NCBI RefSeq assembly: GCF_010183535.1
Contig: NC_071333.1
Coordinates: 9,112,587 to 9,176,586, forward strand
Source: Caenorhabditis remanei
Taxonomy: Eukaryota; Nematoda; Chromadorea; Rhabditida; Rhabditidae
Direction of reading: 5' to 3'
DNA: 64,000 nt
Below the pieces are notes generated by a model. The model was not told where the DNA came from and ran no database searches. It saw nothing but the letters and a program-made list of their open reading frames with translations. Position numbers and translations under genes: made by a program. Positions 35,464 through 50,000 of the stretch are shown here, piece by piece; the first letter of the stretch is position 1, and each line of letters begins with the position of its first letter.

Positions 35464-38400
35464 TTTCTAGAGATTCGAATAGTATTCCCAAATTTGCAGT
35501 CGTGGGGGTTCACTGAAACATACGACAAGCTGAAATTGAGAACTATGATGAGAAGATCAGATTGAGATTTTTTTTTGTGAACAACAGAAGAGAAACGAAA
35601 GTTGGTCTAGCTAATGATAAGTCGTGATGGTCTCAGAAAAGGATTTGAACGACAACGGCGCCAAACGGCACACCGGAAACGAAACGCAGACTAGACTTCA
35701 GAAAACAAGGGGAGGAGAGAGTTAATGGTGAAGAGATAGAGAAAATTGTGTGGAAGACATTTAAAAGAGGGAAGGTAGTTAGGAAAAGAAAATAGAGAGG
35801 GCAGGAACTGTTTAATTAGGAAATTACGGTCATTTGGCGACGGGTACCTCATTCATTTCTATGGGAAAATGACAAGAAGGTGAGGGTTATGGGGCACACA
35901 CGTATTGCGTCGCGTCCGCCTGTCGTCAAATGAGGATCTACCCTCTTAGACTGAGAAGAAGGCGAAGAAGACTGGAGACTACTTTATGAACAGAAATCAG
36001 GCACTGAGAATACGACGAGAGGCATTTACTTAGCATCTGTTCAGGTTTCGGTCGTAATCTGATACGAGTTTTTCGGAAAACTGCTCTTCTTCTTATTTCT
36101 TTTCATCTTCAACCGCCGCAAAACGAAACGCACGTTATCAGGCGTTTTCAGTTCGGAAATATTTGAAACGGAGCACGCGATTAGTCAAATATTGATGAGA
36201 GAAATTGTCATGCGTTCCTCACCGAAAAAGGCAAACATTTTGGAATTTATAATCGTCTCAAATGTCAGTCATTTGTGACAGAAAATATAGTTGAGGTATT
36301 TTCAACTAATTCTACATACCACGTTTCATTTTGCTGCCATAGCCCTCAAAATTGAAAAATATCAGAAAACTCTGTAAACTCACTGTAAACTTATCAGCTA
36401 TGTTGCCTACCTATTTGTACATTATTATTTTTGCAGAAGCTATAGCTATAGTTCAATAAAATATCCGCTATAGAGAGGATCACATCTCGTCTTAACCAGT
36501 CTCCTCTCAAATGACGTCTTCCATCTGAAACTTAACGTTCTTAGTTGTCGTCACAAAACGAATATTGTTCCGGAAATCAATTTCTTCGGTTAAAAAAGTT
36601 TTCGAATGCGTAACAAAAAACCTAGCAAGCTCCAGAGACCTTTGGGATGCCAAAAGTGGGAGGATTCTGGTTACCGACGTCATCTCCAACCTCTTCTACC
36701 CAAAATCTTTTATGCCTGAGCAAAACCGAAAAATACTTGAACTTTTCATTTTGGAAAAAGCATTCTAACAACGTCATCAGAACTTGGAAAACAAAAGATT
36801 GTAGAAGTTTTCCAGAGTAGTAAATATTGAGATTGAAGTGGAAATGGCGACGTGAAGTCATCGTTTTTATATTGGGAATACTTGTAGGATGTTTACTAAA
36901 ACGGGACGAAAACGGAGGAAGAGGCGGAGGAAGAAATCGAAAACACACGCCGTTTGATGAGAAAAGTTTACTGCTTGTCAGAAAAATCTTGTCAAATTCG
37001 TGCTCCATCCTTAGGTTAAATAGGACCCCTATTACTCGGAGACTACACGATTCGTGGGCGATATGTCAAAGTGTATCGGAAACGAGGTAAAACAAGACTT
37101 ATAGTTTTATGTCTTCCGACAAGTGGAGGGTATTAGAAAGAATGATGTGGGATCAAGTCACTTCCGAATACCACATAAATACCGAGTGCTCAGTGAAAAA
37201 GAAAGAAATAGAAGTGACGAGGGTTGAGTTGTTTTAGAAGAGCCACAGACTAAAGAGCTCAAAGTGGAAGCATCGAAAAAGGAACAAAAAATGCTACCAA
37301 CAGTTTTTTGAAGCTTTTTCAAATGTTTTCTATTTTGAGTCTCCTCTTCTTTGTCGGTCGGTACATGAACATTTGTTTTCCTACAACACAGAAACAAAAG
37401 AAGAAGGAGCTCTCCTGGTGCGTTGGAGGGGGTTCCTCACTATCGTTTATTGTCCTTTTTTCTGGGGGCAGGACCTTTTTACTGCTCTTACACTTGGCAC
37501 TAATGGATGGGGACCGAAGTTCGGCTGTGGCGTACAATAGACTCTAAAAAAAACTAGAGCGAATGTTCTTTTAAATGGGAAATGCAGATGCGGAAGAATG
37601 CCATCCAGATGGCACGGCGTTTTCATTGAGTTTTGAAACTGGTGAAAACGATTATTGCTCTGATTGTGAAAGATTGCTTGAGGCAAAATGTTGAGAGCAG
37701 ATAGAATTTTATTGAAATAGTACTATTTCGTCTCATTTAAGAAATATACTTTCAGCCATATTATAGAAACACTGGTTCATTGAATGAGGCCTGACATATA
37801 ATGGTGTTGATTATGAATAAAGTCAATTTCAGGTCTGAAAAATCTGCTTTATATTCGCATTAATTCGACTTTCCTGACTATGATAATGCAGAAAACAAAA
37901 TGACCTGTCTTTAGAAGAACACGGTAATATACTGGTACAAAAACCCAGTCAACTATTTTGAGAAAGTTAGGGAAAAATGTATTGCTGATTTCAGGTCAAT
38001 AAGCAAATTTGATACTGAGTAGATTCTTTTAAAAATGACAGTATGGTAAAAGTTTCCTGTTATTTTCAAATCTTACGGTAGTTGTCTCTCTGCCTCAATG
38101 CAAAAGAACATCTAATTTTCCTTTCGCTCGAATAATATATGTTTTTGAACTGATTCGAGTCTAACGTGTGGTTTCAGGAGTCAATCAGACAGAAAATCCA
38201 ATGATTTTTGCGTTTTCCGCTAGACAGAACAATTTTATCCCATTCAAATAAATTGGGAGAACACTGATCGCCTTCAACAAAAGTACATACGTTAAATACA
38301 CAGACTAACCATTGGCCGCACCGGTAGAAAATTGACAGAAACGGGAAACTGGGAGGTGCATTTAATGTTCAATCCAAAAAAACACATTCCAAAGAATCAG

Positions 38401-41400
38401 CGAAAGGATAGTCGTTGAAAGAACAAATAAAAAAACAGAACGCATTCCGTCGGTAGTTATTTAGTGGGGAAAGATTAAACAACAGATGCTTCAGGGTTCG
38501 AGTGGTCATTAATTTCTTGAATAGTTACTTTAGATAAAGTAAGAAAGGAAAATGAGCTCAAATGAGAACTGACACTAAAAAACGAAAAAGTTCATTAGTA
38601 GTTCTGATGACATCAAAAGTCATTAACATAGTTAGAGAAAGAAACGTAATTTTTTCCAGGAACTACATTTTGAGCAAGTTTGTCGTCATCTAAAAAGGAG
38701 AGAAAGAAAAAATGAACAAAAAATTAATAGACTGGAAAATTCTTCCAACAACTATTTTTGGACTTCCGGAGAATCGACGAACCTAACATATTAGAAAGGA
38801 AACGTAACAATTTTAATGAAACAAGTATAGCAAATTCTGTCAAACAGCTTGAAAAACTTATTTAATTGATGTTTTCTGACACACTCTGAGTTTTGTGAAC
38901 AAGTGTTCATTGAAACATTGTACTTTTCAAAAAGTTCCCATAAAAAAGTCGTAGTTTAAACGATGTAGTACACACTTGACTCATACTGAGTTATTACGCC
39001 GTAATCTCAAAAACTATTTTCCGAGCAAAGTGAATTATTATCTGCATTTCTAAAAAATCAGCAATGGTTTTGAAAATACCGCTTATACAGGAATGAAACA
39101 CGCAATTGGGATTTTAACAGAATGCTTCATTTTCAAATTTAATAAGAAATACATGGGTTTGATGTGATCCTGATAGTTAGTTGGGTACCTTTTTACGAGA
39201 CGTATTTTTACTACGTTTGAAATATTTAATAATCTTATTATAAGAAGCAATAACGTAGAAACTCAGTTAATTTAAGATATTAACAAACTGTATATTGTTT
39301 GATACCTTGCTATTCTTTCAAGTAACTTCTTTTTAGTTCCGGGTTATTTGACATTCAATGAAATTAATCAAGAGATATAGGAAACATAGTTTGATTGATA
39401 GACTTTTGATTAAAAGTTTATTAGTTGACATGTCCATTGCTCAGACATACCAAAACGCAAGTTATAGTGTAATTCATATTTATTGATCGTAAAAAAAACG
39501 GAAAATACTTGTTTTTTAGAATGTTCCACGATATCCGATACATTGTAATAGAAACTCAAGAGTTCAAAAAAAGTCAAAACAAGCATAACGTTCTACAAAA
39601 ATTATTTTTCTCATTGATAACAAGTAAAAGTTAGAAAAAGAATTCAATAAGTTTCTAGCGGTCCCTCGTTTTTAAAGACCAACTCCAATTTAATGATATG
39701 ACGTCAGTTTTGATTTCTGTTGACACGTTGATCTTATTGACATTCGAATTGTTGGCTGAAAATTGTCACGTGTATGTGTAGACTGGGCGTTTCCAACAAG
39801 AGTGTCATTATAGACCTGGGGCTGTTCATCTTAATATCTGAACAAACCAGAAATCGCTATCAAAGTTACTGAGTGATTACTGTAGTGTACTTCTTAAAAA
39901 CGAAAGACATTTGTTTTTCATGTTCTGTTTCACTTCTTCAAAGAGTTATTTTTAAACACAAGATTCACTTTCAGAAATCAGAATGAATTTCAATTTCAAA
40001 ACTATCCCTTATCCGTGAAATCTGCGATTTCTTCTTCAGGAACAGTCTCCGAGTCTTCGATGCCGTAGATTGTTCAACAAAGCAACGTCAGCCCTCGTGG
40101 AATGTCTTCTCTCATCTGTCTGTGGAAATGGAAATGCATTTTGATCTTTCTCTTTCTATTATAACGACACTTTCGGTTGATGACTGATAAACCTTGTTTC
40201 AAAGTGCGTCGCTTCTCTTAGTTTCCTTTCATTCGAAATATTGGCAAATCATATGTGATATAGACATTCAAATGTTCACCTTTCACTTTTTGCGTGCGAT
40301 TGGCCTCCCTGTGCGCACGAGAACCAGATCTCGTCGAATGGATATGATGAGAAAAATGGAAATGCGGTGGAGGGAATTGAAACGAAGGAGGGCATACAAT
40401 AATTTCGCAACGTAGAAGCTTTTTGCAACAGATCAACTGGATCTCAGGTTCTTCCGATATTTCTATTATGCCTTTGCACGCTCGTCTGTTCCGAGTAAAA
40501 ATGGAATCAGAATCCAAAGACCGAATCATGGAAAATTGCCGGCCGGTACTTTTATATTATTGAACAAAAGTTCAGAGCGCCAGTGCCCTCGTGTGGATCC
40601 ACTCAACGTCCCGATTCAATTATTTCAATGATGAAAATGCGCAATAGGCGCTAAGAGGAAGATGACTGTTTTTGATGTCGTTGTTCCGAATACCAACAGG
40701 AAGGGATCGGTTTTTGAAGGACGCACACGCATACTGGAGTGAACTCGTGAAGGGTTTTCGCATTTTTCGGAGACTATAGCAGTTAAATTGACGGGGCGAT
40801 GTGACAAACGTAATTCTTTTTGTTGCGTTTGATTCGATTTGAACTACCTTGAGAACGTTTCTTCTTTCCAACATTTCCACATATCGCCACATTGTGACAA
40901 AGGTCAATTGAAAAAGAGAAGAAAAAAGGATAGAAAATAAATTTGAAGGTTTGGTCCATAGAGTGCCGGATCCAAGGTACACAGAAAAGGAACTAAGTGC
41001 AAATGCGTAGGAGCTGCTTGCTTGGGAGAAGAGAGTTGCGTTACACTTGAACTTATTATGCCCTTTCAGATTTTTGCTGAGGAAGAGTTACACTATGGAA
41101 GAGACGAGTCCGTACTTAACAGGCTTCATCAGATAACGGGCCATCGTGGTTGTTATAAGAGCACTTTTATTGGGTTTAGGATTCATCATCGCTGTGTAAA
41201 GACATTAAAATAATTTTAAGAAAAATTGACCAAAAATTTAGCAGATAGCGTTAGACAACATTGCTTCTAAATGTTAATATATACATTGACTTGAATAGTA
41301 ATATAAGTAACATTACTTTTATTTGACATTTGGATAATTATAATCTGATTTGAACCTTATTTTTTAATTCTTTTTAGCACGTTACAGTATCCCTGAAGGT

Positions 41401-44060
41401 TTTCCTATCAATACTAGTTTCTATGATTCTAAGCTGTTTTGTGTACAATTGTTTAGGTGGGAGAATCATGCCGCGTGCCAGACTGTTTAGGCGTTATTTC
41501 TGTTCAAATATTTCGAATACGTTTTTCCATGCTTCGTTATTTATGTTTGTTTATGTGTTTCTGTTTTATGGCGACCGGCTCTGCGCGTCCCTCTCATCCT
41601 CATAGTTTTTCTTTTCCGCCGTCGCTTCTCGGTCTAACGAAACGAATGAATGTTAGAGTTTTGAGTCATAAAATGATGGATGTTTGAAACGTACACATGG
41701 TGAGCCACCGCCCAGAGTCTATACGCTCCTCCGTTTCTCCAGGGTGCAGCTTATGAGGGTGACATCGAGTTGTTCTTCTCGTTTTTCTTTATGACACTCG
41801 GACACCAACCACGAAAAGCAGAAAAACGAAGAAAACCCGAAGAAAATCTCTTGTGTGTACTTGGCGACGTGCCGAGAAAGAAGGGCGGCCGACGGTGTCG
41901 AAAATTTGAATGCGAATATGAATACCGTAAATGTTGCAAAGCAGAGTGTCTAGTTTTTCCGGTTTTGCTGAACGCTACGTCTACACATAACTATGTATTT
42001 TAGGACATCTGATGTTTTGGCCTGAAATAGAAAGGAAGGGTAAAACAGCTTAGTTACAACTTGTTCTTTCTTCACTGATTCTTTCATCTTTCATGACATG
42101 AGTGCGCCCTCCGGTCGGTCCCCCGACTTTTTCAAATGACACAATTCAAATTCATTCTAATTCACAATCAGCATCGAAACAGCTGACCGCGTAGGGGCGC
42201 GTGTTTCAAGTGAAGAAAACGCATTGCCGAGAAGTCGCTTTTTGTGCCCACCTCTCTAATTGAACACAGACAGACATTGAAACTGAGTGTAATGGATTAA
42301 AATGCAGTGGGGGATTGCAAAATGAATCGGTGTTGCGACGGGCGTCGATTGCACAATCTCCAGGATCTTGAAAGAGTCTCATGATGAACGGCTTGCGGGG
42401 AAGATGGACAACTGTTCTTCATCTTTTCAGAGAAGTACAAGTGTGTGGGATTGGCGAGAACATCTATCTCTCCATCATATATCGGAGCATCCGATGCATT
42501 CCATTCGGTGACTGGTCGTTCAGTTTTCTCGACGTCCTTTGGCTGTTTTTTCAATCTTCATTTTTGCTTCCCACAATTTTTTCCCCCGCTTTTCCTTCCT
42601 CCGGTTTGATTTTGTTCTACGATTCCCCAAGTCTCCCGCCTTATCAGGCCTGCGCTTTCGGTTCGATTTCTCGTTCAGGCTACGACGACTATCATCATGC
42701 AAGCTGTGCCGAAACGTAAAAAGAAGCGAGTCTCAATTAATATTATTATATGCAATTCTCTTTTCCAACACAATCACTCCTTTTTCAAATATTCTACAGT
42801 TCCAAACAGTTTCACATATGTAAAGTGCGTGAGACTGAGAGAAATGAGTGGGCGTTGAAGGACTGTCGTGAATTTTCTTGCCGAGCCAACTGCTTATCAG
42901 TTCTTAATTTGAATTTTGGCGAGTGTTACGTTTTCCCGCACTGATAAGTGCATTGTGTCGTTGAATCGGGTGAATCGAACTGAAATGGCGTCTTCGTTTT
43001 TCTTATCGGTCCCTCGTGTTGCGCGCCATTTCGAAGTGTAGGAAATTGAAGGAACTAGTGCAAATGTTCATCATCACATGGTTGGACAGCACAACAGAAA
43101 ACAAGTGAGAGACAGACAAAAATAAATGGTCCTGTTTCTTGTCCCCCCATCTCCGTTTCTTTCTTCTCATCACCAAATGGCTCTAGAACCTCTTAAAAGC
43201 ACATGCACACTTTCAATACTTTTCTTCATTTTCTTCTTCTGCTCCATTATTTCTTCTTCTCATCATCATCATTATTTTCTATCCTTTCTTCACACGTCCC
43301 CGCACCACTGACAAATGTTCTGGGAGGGAGGAAGAAGATCCAGAGAGAAAGAAGTCTCATTGTGAAAAGTGCGTCACAAGAACAAAATCATGGAGGCAAA
43401 ATGAAACAGAATGAGAATGTGTAATGAAAAATTCGGATGAAGGAAATCTAGGAAGTGCAATGGGAGCTACCCATACGCATCCCATGACCTAACCCAGCAA
43501 AGGCTAATGTACACCTATATGTCCTTGAAAAGACGTTCTAGGGTTACGGTAGATAGATACCCACGACAGGTAATGGCAAACGTGTCCTTATTTCTTCCAA
43601 AGAAAGTAGTCCTCAAATCTAGATGAAGCTCCCTAGAGACAATGAAATGACAGCTTCTCGACAAGATATCCATCCGAAACTCGTAATTTTTTTGTCCGAC
43701 GTCGGGTCTTTTTTATGTACGCACTTTTTTTTGAATGTGTGTTTGTATGTTTCTTTTTTCTCAGTGACGAGAAAAGGAATAGCAGCCGAAACGCAACATC
43801 GTGCCGATTGTCGTTGATCGGGGCTGGTTGAGGAGAAAAAAGAAGAAAAAGAATCGAAGAGGGAGCGGCGGCAAAAGATGCGACTGTCGTTTTTGTCTCT
43901 ATCGCCTCCTGATCTAGCGTGATGTTTCAAACATTGCCCGCCGCGGTCCGTTCTATATGTTCTTTCTTTTTTATTTTTGACAGAGGCGCAGGCATGGGTG
44001 GCGAAAAATAGTATAAACAAACGGGGAGAGTTGCCCAACCTCGCGGCCGTTTCTCAAATT
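35464..44060. other. Gene-poor block between PAN gene and lin-14
   Basis: About 8.6 kb in which I find no exon chain on either strand. Longer open frames (36622-37008 minus, 40218-40529 minus, 42381-42719 plus, 43619-44038 minus) are compositionally biased (Phe/Ser/Lys/Arg) and often mirror frames on the other strand. Bases 38000-40000 are especially AT-rich. Position suggests upstream control DNA for lin-14 on the right and for the PAN gene on the left. A small noncoding RNA gene could be missed by eye. Confidence 0.4.
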
Positions 44061-44299
44061 CTCCTTGAATTCAGCATTGGCTTCGGGCGCTGGGAGGTCT
44101 CTCCGTCTCTTCAGTTCATTGTATATTTGGCAAATAGCAATATATCTCTGCAGGGGAGTGCGTCTCGTCGTCGGGCGCCTCTCTCCGCTTCTATCGAAGT
44201 ACCGCGTTCGTGCGCTTTCTGCAGTTAGTCGTCTATTCCACGCTGGTGTCCGCCGGGCATTCTTCCATTCCCAGATCTGACAAATCTGCAATTATTTTG
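44060..44299 (+). other. Candidate noncoding leader exon of lin-14
   Basis: A GC-richer, non-repetitive stretch ends with a near-perfect donor (TTTTG|GTAAGTACGG, GT at 44300). The next good acceptor on this strand that leads to coding sequence is TTTTCCAG at 46979-46986, 14 bases before the ATG of the longer lin-14 form. The start of the exon is a guess; only the 3' edge is defined by sequence. It may instead belong to an unrelated transcript. Confidence 0.4.
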
Positions 44300-47000
44300 G
44301 TAAGTACGGTATTCATGAAAAGTAATTGAATTATGAACATCGAATGAACGTTCTCAATTATCATACAGTATTCTTTTTTAAAATTCAAAAAAACTTGTAG
44401 TTCGAACATCAGAAGGTTTAGGTATACAGTTCAAAAGTTGAATATGAATTCCATGATTAAGAAACCGTAAAAGTTGAAGATATCATTTATGCCGAACATG
44501 ATCTAGTTTTTCTTCGCACTCGCCCTTTTTTTCATTCTCACATGATTCCCCTCCGCATTCAATTTTTCCGAATTTGAAATATTTGCATCTTTCGTTTTAC
44601 TATTTCTTTCTTCCTTCCACCATCCGTGTTTCTACTTTTTCTTCTAGTGATACCTTGCTCTCCGTTCTGTTTCTGATATTTGATTTCTCCTAATTCGTGA
44701 GAAAAAATTGCATTTCAATTGTTTAACAACTAGTGTTAGAATGATAAGTTGGTTGGCAAAGCAAATATTAAGTTTATGAAAAGGATGGTTTAATGTATAT
44801 GAAGAACAGGCTTTTATCAGTATTTTGATGCACACAGACGCGTTTCGCTCGCTGGAATCATAAGAGTTCAGTTGTAAGTGCGCCGCGGAAACATTATCAT
44901 TCTCCCGTACCGATCGTTAACTGCCACCGGGCTCGTCGTGCCATGCTCTTCATGTTACGTTTTTTCGATTTTCGTATGAATTTTTTTACAACTTTCGAAA
45001 TTTTCTTCTTCGTCGTAAAAACGTCACATGCATTCCGATTTTTTGTACTTTTTTTAGCCTTTTTCAAAAATAATGCTCAACTTTGTCTCTTCATAGTTTC
45101 TTTTTGTTTAAATTTTTTAAATTCCGTATTCGACCTTTTCATATGTTCGTTTCTCCCAGTAAGATGCGTTTTTTCTCCGTTATTGTTTACAAACTAACCT
45201 AGCTGAGCAAATAAGGCCCACAAAATCGTTCGGACAACTCAAGAACATAAAAATTTGCGCAAGGGAACGTAAGGTACTTTTTTCTATTTTTCGACCTTTT
45301 TTTCCGTCCGAATCTAAGAATAGTTTTTTGATACTGTCAATACTATTAAATACAACTTCCTTCTTTATTTACAAACACGGGATTTGTTTTTTTTTTCCGA
45401 ATGTGCTTGTACTCTCTACTCATCTCATTTCCTGAATTTCTATAAAAAAAGAGAAAAGTCGAAGTGCACTTTGCTCCGAACATTTTTAATGCTAGATTTT
45501 TCTTACGACAATCAGATCATTTTCACGTTTCGATCGAACTAATGTGACTTGACTGTCCAAATTTTATCGTTTCAACACAGTACTTTCAGTGCACTTACAA
45601 TCAGGCGCCGTTGCGACGATTATATGTTCTGTTCAAAAGTTAATGACATAGTCTTCCCATCAAATTTGATAGTCAAACGTTTTCATTCATGTTCCGGAAC
45701 TTTCCAGAACACGTCAGTTTTTTGATAACATTTCTCTTTTTTTGCTCTCTCTTTCTCTAAAAAAAGAACTATGCTCGGATAAGTTCGCCTGTCCTTTGAG
45801 CACTCAAAATTTTCCTCCGCTTCTCACCTTCTTCATGTTTATTCTTTTGAAACTTCCAACTATGGCATGTTCTGTGCCCAGGTCTCTATACCACCCATTT
45901 ATTTAATGCATGCAAACTTGCATTCGCCCCGGCGCTGTCTGAATAGTACGAATAGCAATGGCAGCGTACGACTGCCGCCCGGAGAGGAGCGTGAGCAAAA
46001 GAGCACACTTTTCTTCGAAGCGTTTTCTCATTTTCTCTCATGCGGTCGCTTGCCCTTCCCCTTTTCTTCGGTTTTCTCTCATGCTCTATGTGTATGTGTT
46101 GCATTTTTGCTTTGGCACCCCACACGTTCTTCTCATTTCGAATGGTGCCGCAACAACATTGCGTTGCGCCATCGTGGAATTTGTGGAAATGGGAGAAAAG
46201 AAGAAGAAGAAAACGAAGAAGAAGAAAACGGGAAGCGACTGAGCAAAAATAGTGTGCAGTAGACGGGATGGCTACTACTACTGCTAGTGGCACTCGGCTA
46301 TTAGGTTGCGCAACAACTCTGGATGTAGAAACATATGGAAATAAGAGAGTAAACGTATTAAAACATTCGGATGATGGGACGCGGAAGCAGACCGGAAAAG
46401 GGAATAGGAAAAAGTATCCGGAAGTTCATATATGTTGCACTCTTTGTCTTGAACTTTTGAACTTTTTCACATCTACAGTAAGCCAAGTAATAAGAACTCA
46501 TATCTTATTTTCCTTTCATTCATTTCAAAAAACACAAATCAGTTTAACAGTTTTCTGATCTCCACTAATTCAGATTTCAAATTTTGAACTCATCAGCTGT
46601 TTTTTTTTCTTTCAGATTAGGAATTAAATGACCTCAGTGTAGAAAAAGGATTAGAGAGTCAGAGAATGTCAATCTCTCCTGAAACATAAATAATCCTAAT
46701 CCTCGGATCAGCTGCAAGTTTCTATGTTAATATCCGTTATGCGAGAGGCGGACATGTTTCTATAATTAATTGAGAGCGTGTGAAAACGTCATAATATTAA
46801 AAAAAGCCAGATGTTCTTTTCCACGTGTTTTTTTAATGAAAAAAAGGGAACACCTGAAAAAAAAGCAAAGTATTTGAAACTACCGTAACCCGAGAGTGTC
46901 TCAAATAGGGTTTCTTCTTAACCTTAGTTCCGTTTGTCTATGTTTTTCGGGCTCTTAATGACCGTAGTCCTAATTGTACTTTTCCAGACTACCGTTGATT

Positions 47001-50000
47001 ATGGGCAAAGGTCAACCAAAAGAGCCCAATATCGAACAGTCGTTGGTCGATTTGTGTAAAAGGTATCTTTAATTTTTTCTTCTTGTTATCATACTTCTAT
47101 CTGCAAGCTCGTATAAGTATTCGCCAGCACCTCACGAAAAGGACATTTGGCAGTTGTTTTGAATCACTTCACATTTTCACAACCGCAAATTTTTATTCTG
47201 TTTATTTCAGCATTTTCACTTGCCATATGTCCTCTGTGATTGGGTTTCTTTTTTACTGATCATTGTTTACTTCAGTCCCTTGTATAGTTAATAGTGTGTT
47301 AGTCGCCAATCCCTTGTCTCATATTCTAAAAGTTCGGGCCACATATTCTTTTTTGCATGAGCCGTCCTGAAAAAGTCCCTCGAAACTTGGTTGAGCGACG
47401 AATGTTTTTGCGATTCTTTTAGACGTTACGTTGCTCATACTTCTGCTCCTCGAGCAGGAGCACGCGCTTTTTCCTTCTTCTGAATATTCACTCGTTGTTT
47501 CTTATTCTGTGTTCGTCGTACACTTTGCCAATCGTAAAGGTCCGTTGCTCGCGGAGTGGGCGTGTCCTAATACATACAAACATAGCAAAAAGAGAAGGAA
47601 AAAAGAGAGCAACTCTAGGAGAATTGCTTGAAAAAGCTTGAAAAAGAGGAAGAACGAATCAAATACATACCCAAACATACACATGTATACGTTTTGAACC
47701 TACATGACACAAATACGTGAAGGCATCTAGTCGAGAAAACATATGAACAACGAGGAGGAAATTTGATTATAGAATAGTGAAGAACCGGTGTGTATGAATG
47801 CTTTAAAGCCTAAATTGACGCTTCCGATATTCACAGATGCCGCGGCGCGTGAAGGTGACATAAATGGAGATGATGAATGAAAAAGGACTGTAACTTTGCA
47901 TATGAACTGGCTGAATGAAAACAAATGTCGTTTTACTTACCGCTAGTCACAGCACTTGTCTGTTTCAATTTTTGCTTGACGAACAATACAACCTTTTTTT
48001 CTTCATTTCGAGACATTCAAATAATCTTATTTTCTTATTTTCAGAACTGTGGCAATGAACTTGCTACAGTGCTACCCTACACCAACGGTAGATGAAATGA
48101 GTTGCGAGGAATGGGGAAACGGAACGGAAAGAACGCAGTCTGTTACTGCGTGTCAAGGATGTGTTGAGCTAAGGAAGTACGTTTATTTTATTTGTTTGAA
48201 TTTCAGATAAGAAAAATAGTTAATCTATGAAAATTGATAAATAAGAAGTGAGAACATCAAACTTCAAAACTATTGAACATCCGAAAGAATCAACTATGAA
48301 GAAGTTTTCTTACATTCTTGTTGTTTGTGATGTTCTTGTGTTCTGTTATGTTGTGTAGTCCCTTTTGCTCTCACGTGCAGTTGTCTATGTTGTTTTTTAA
48401 GTTTTCCTTTTTTTTGGACGCCCCTTTTCAGGTCTTGAGACGACCAGTCATATGAACTCAAATGTCTGGGCGCTATCAAGTTGTAATTCGAACTACTCTA
48501 TGTATCTCTGACGAATAACAAACCAACATAGCATAACAAAAAAGCCAATTAAGCGAGTCCGTGTGCCGACACTTATGGGGGAGGCATTTCTTGAGACGTT
48601 TTAAGAATAGTACATCATTTTTCATTGCTCTATATAAAGTAGTACAATATAAAAGTCATATATATTTTATACTAAGAAAAAGATGAGAACTGAACACTTT
48701 GTAATATTCTATCTAAAACATAAGCTCCCTCATCTCATCGTCTTAGTTGGCTGAATTTTGAATTTTCGATGCTTTTTAGTTATTTTTAGAAATGCGATAC
48801 TTTTGCCCTTTTCGTATATACTAGAACGCACTATCTAGCCTTTGCTCATGCTGTGAACCCCTATTTGTTTGTTTATTTTTCTCGGAAATGAATTGGGCGC
48901 TTGAGCCAACGGCACCTCTCCTTCCAATGTTTTTCTAATCACGTGATCCTTGAAATTCGAAACATATGATATTTGACTGGTGTTGACTGAAGCGTCCGTA
49001 AACATTCACATTATCCAGCATTCGTTCTGTTTAGTACAGCTCATCACGTTAAGCCCTCCTTCACTTTTTTCATCTCGTCTTGTTTTATTAGTTTCGTGTT
49101 CTTTTTGGTCTTATTTCTTGATCTCTTTTCTCGTTTTCTTCAAAACTCTTGTCCTTTCCTATAACAATGCCTAGGAACGAGCCACGCCATCTAGGAACTC
49201 ACTATTCAGCACACACACGAAGAAAAGAGCTCTGAAGGGCAGTCGAAAATATTAGGGTGCCGGAAACGTGTCACTCTTCGGTTTTTACGTCCCTTTTTTC
49301 TGAAACTTTTTGGAAACATTCCGCTTTTCTGAGTCCCTGAATTTGTTATAGGCGCGTGTAGACCTTGAATCCTTATTTTGCTTCTTTTCTTTTTTCTTTT
49401 CAGTAGTATGCGGACATATGACGGACACCAGTCCAAAAACTGATTTGAAATTCTAAACCGCATTGTTGAAAATGAAACAGTAGTTATTTTCCCCCATATT
49501 TTTCTTCCGCTTGACTACTAGACAAAAAAGGGGACATGTTTAGAATTAGAGATTAGGTTTTCTGATATTCTTACGAAAGAACAGATTAACGGATTATGTA
49601 GTAGAGGAGATATGATAAGAAAATATTTTTGTATAGATGTGTTCTAGCAACGTAGTCCCTGCTCAAGCTCTTGAAAACATCCCGAAACACACTTGAAGAA
49701 AAACACAACTCGGCGCTATACGACTACTTAGGATAGGGCATTCTACTTTTAGACGTTCTTTTCTTCTTTTCTTCTTTTTTCCTTTTACATCTTTTTTTTG
49801 CTTTTTCTCTTCCCCTTCCATTTCCGGAATAAAGTTTGCATTTGCGGATGTGTGTAAGGCTTAGATTAGAAAAACTAATCTCATTTGCATCGTTCGTGAG
49901 CCCTTCTTTTCTTATTGCGTCAGGGTCCGTCGTATCTTCTCTGAAAAGGTTAGGGTGCTCCAAAACTTTATTTTTCTTCTTTTCATCCCGAACTTTCTTC

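Noticed and set aside
36622..37090. Opposed frames of 128 (minus) and 87 (plus) codons
   Set aside because: Neither has splice partners or domain signatures. Both are best explained as chance frames.
43619..44038. 139-codon minus frame upstream of lin-14
   Set aside because: Composition is Lys/Arg/Ser-rich, with no start context, splice pairs or recognisable motif. It overlaps mirror frames on the plus strand.
45867..46293. Overlapping open frames of 130-135 codons on both strands
   Set aside because: Mirror frames over biased sequence, rich in Lys/Glu repeats or Phe/Leu, with no splice sites or family motif.
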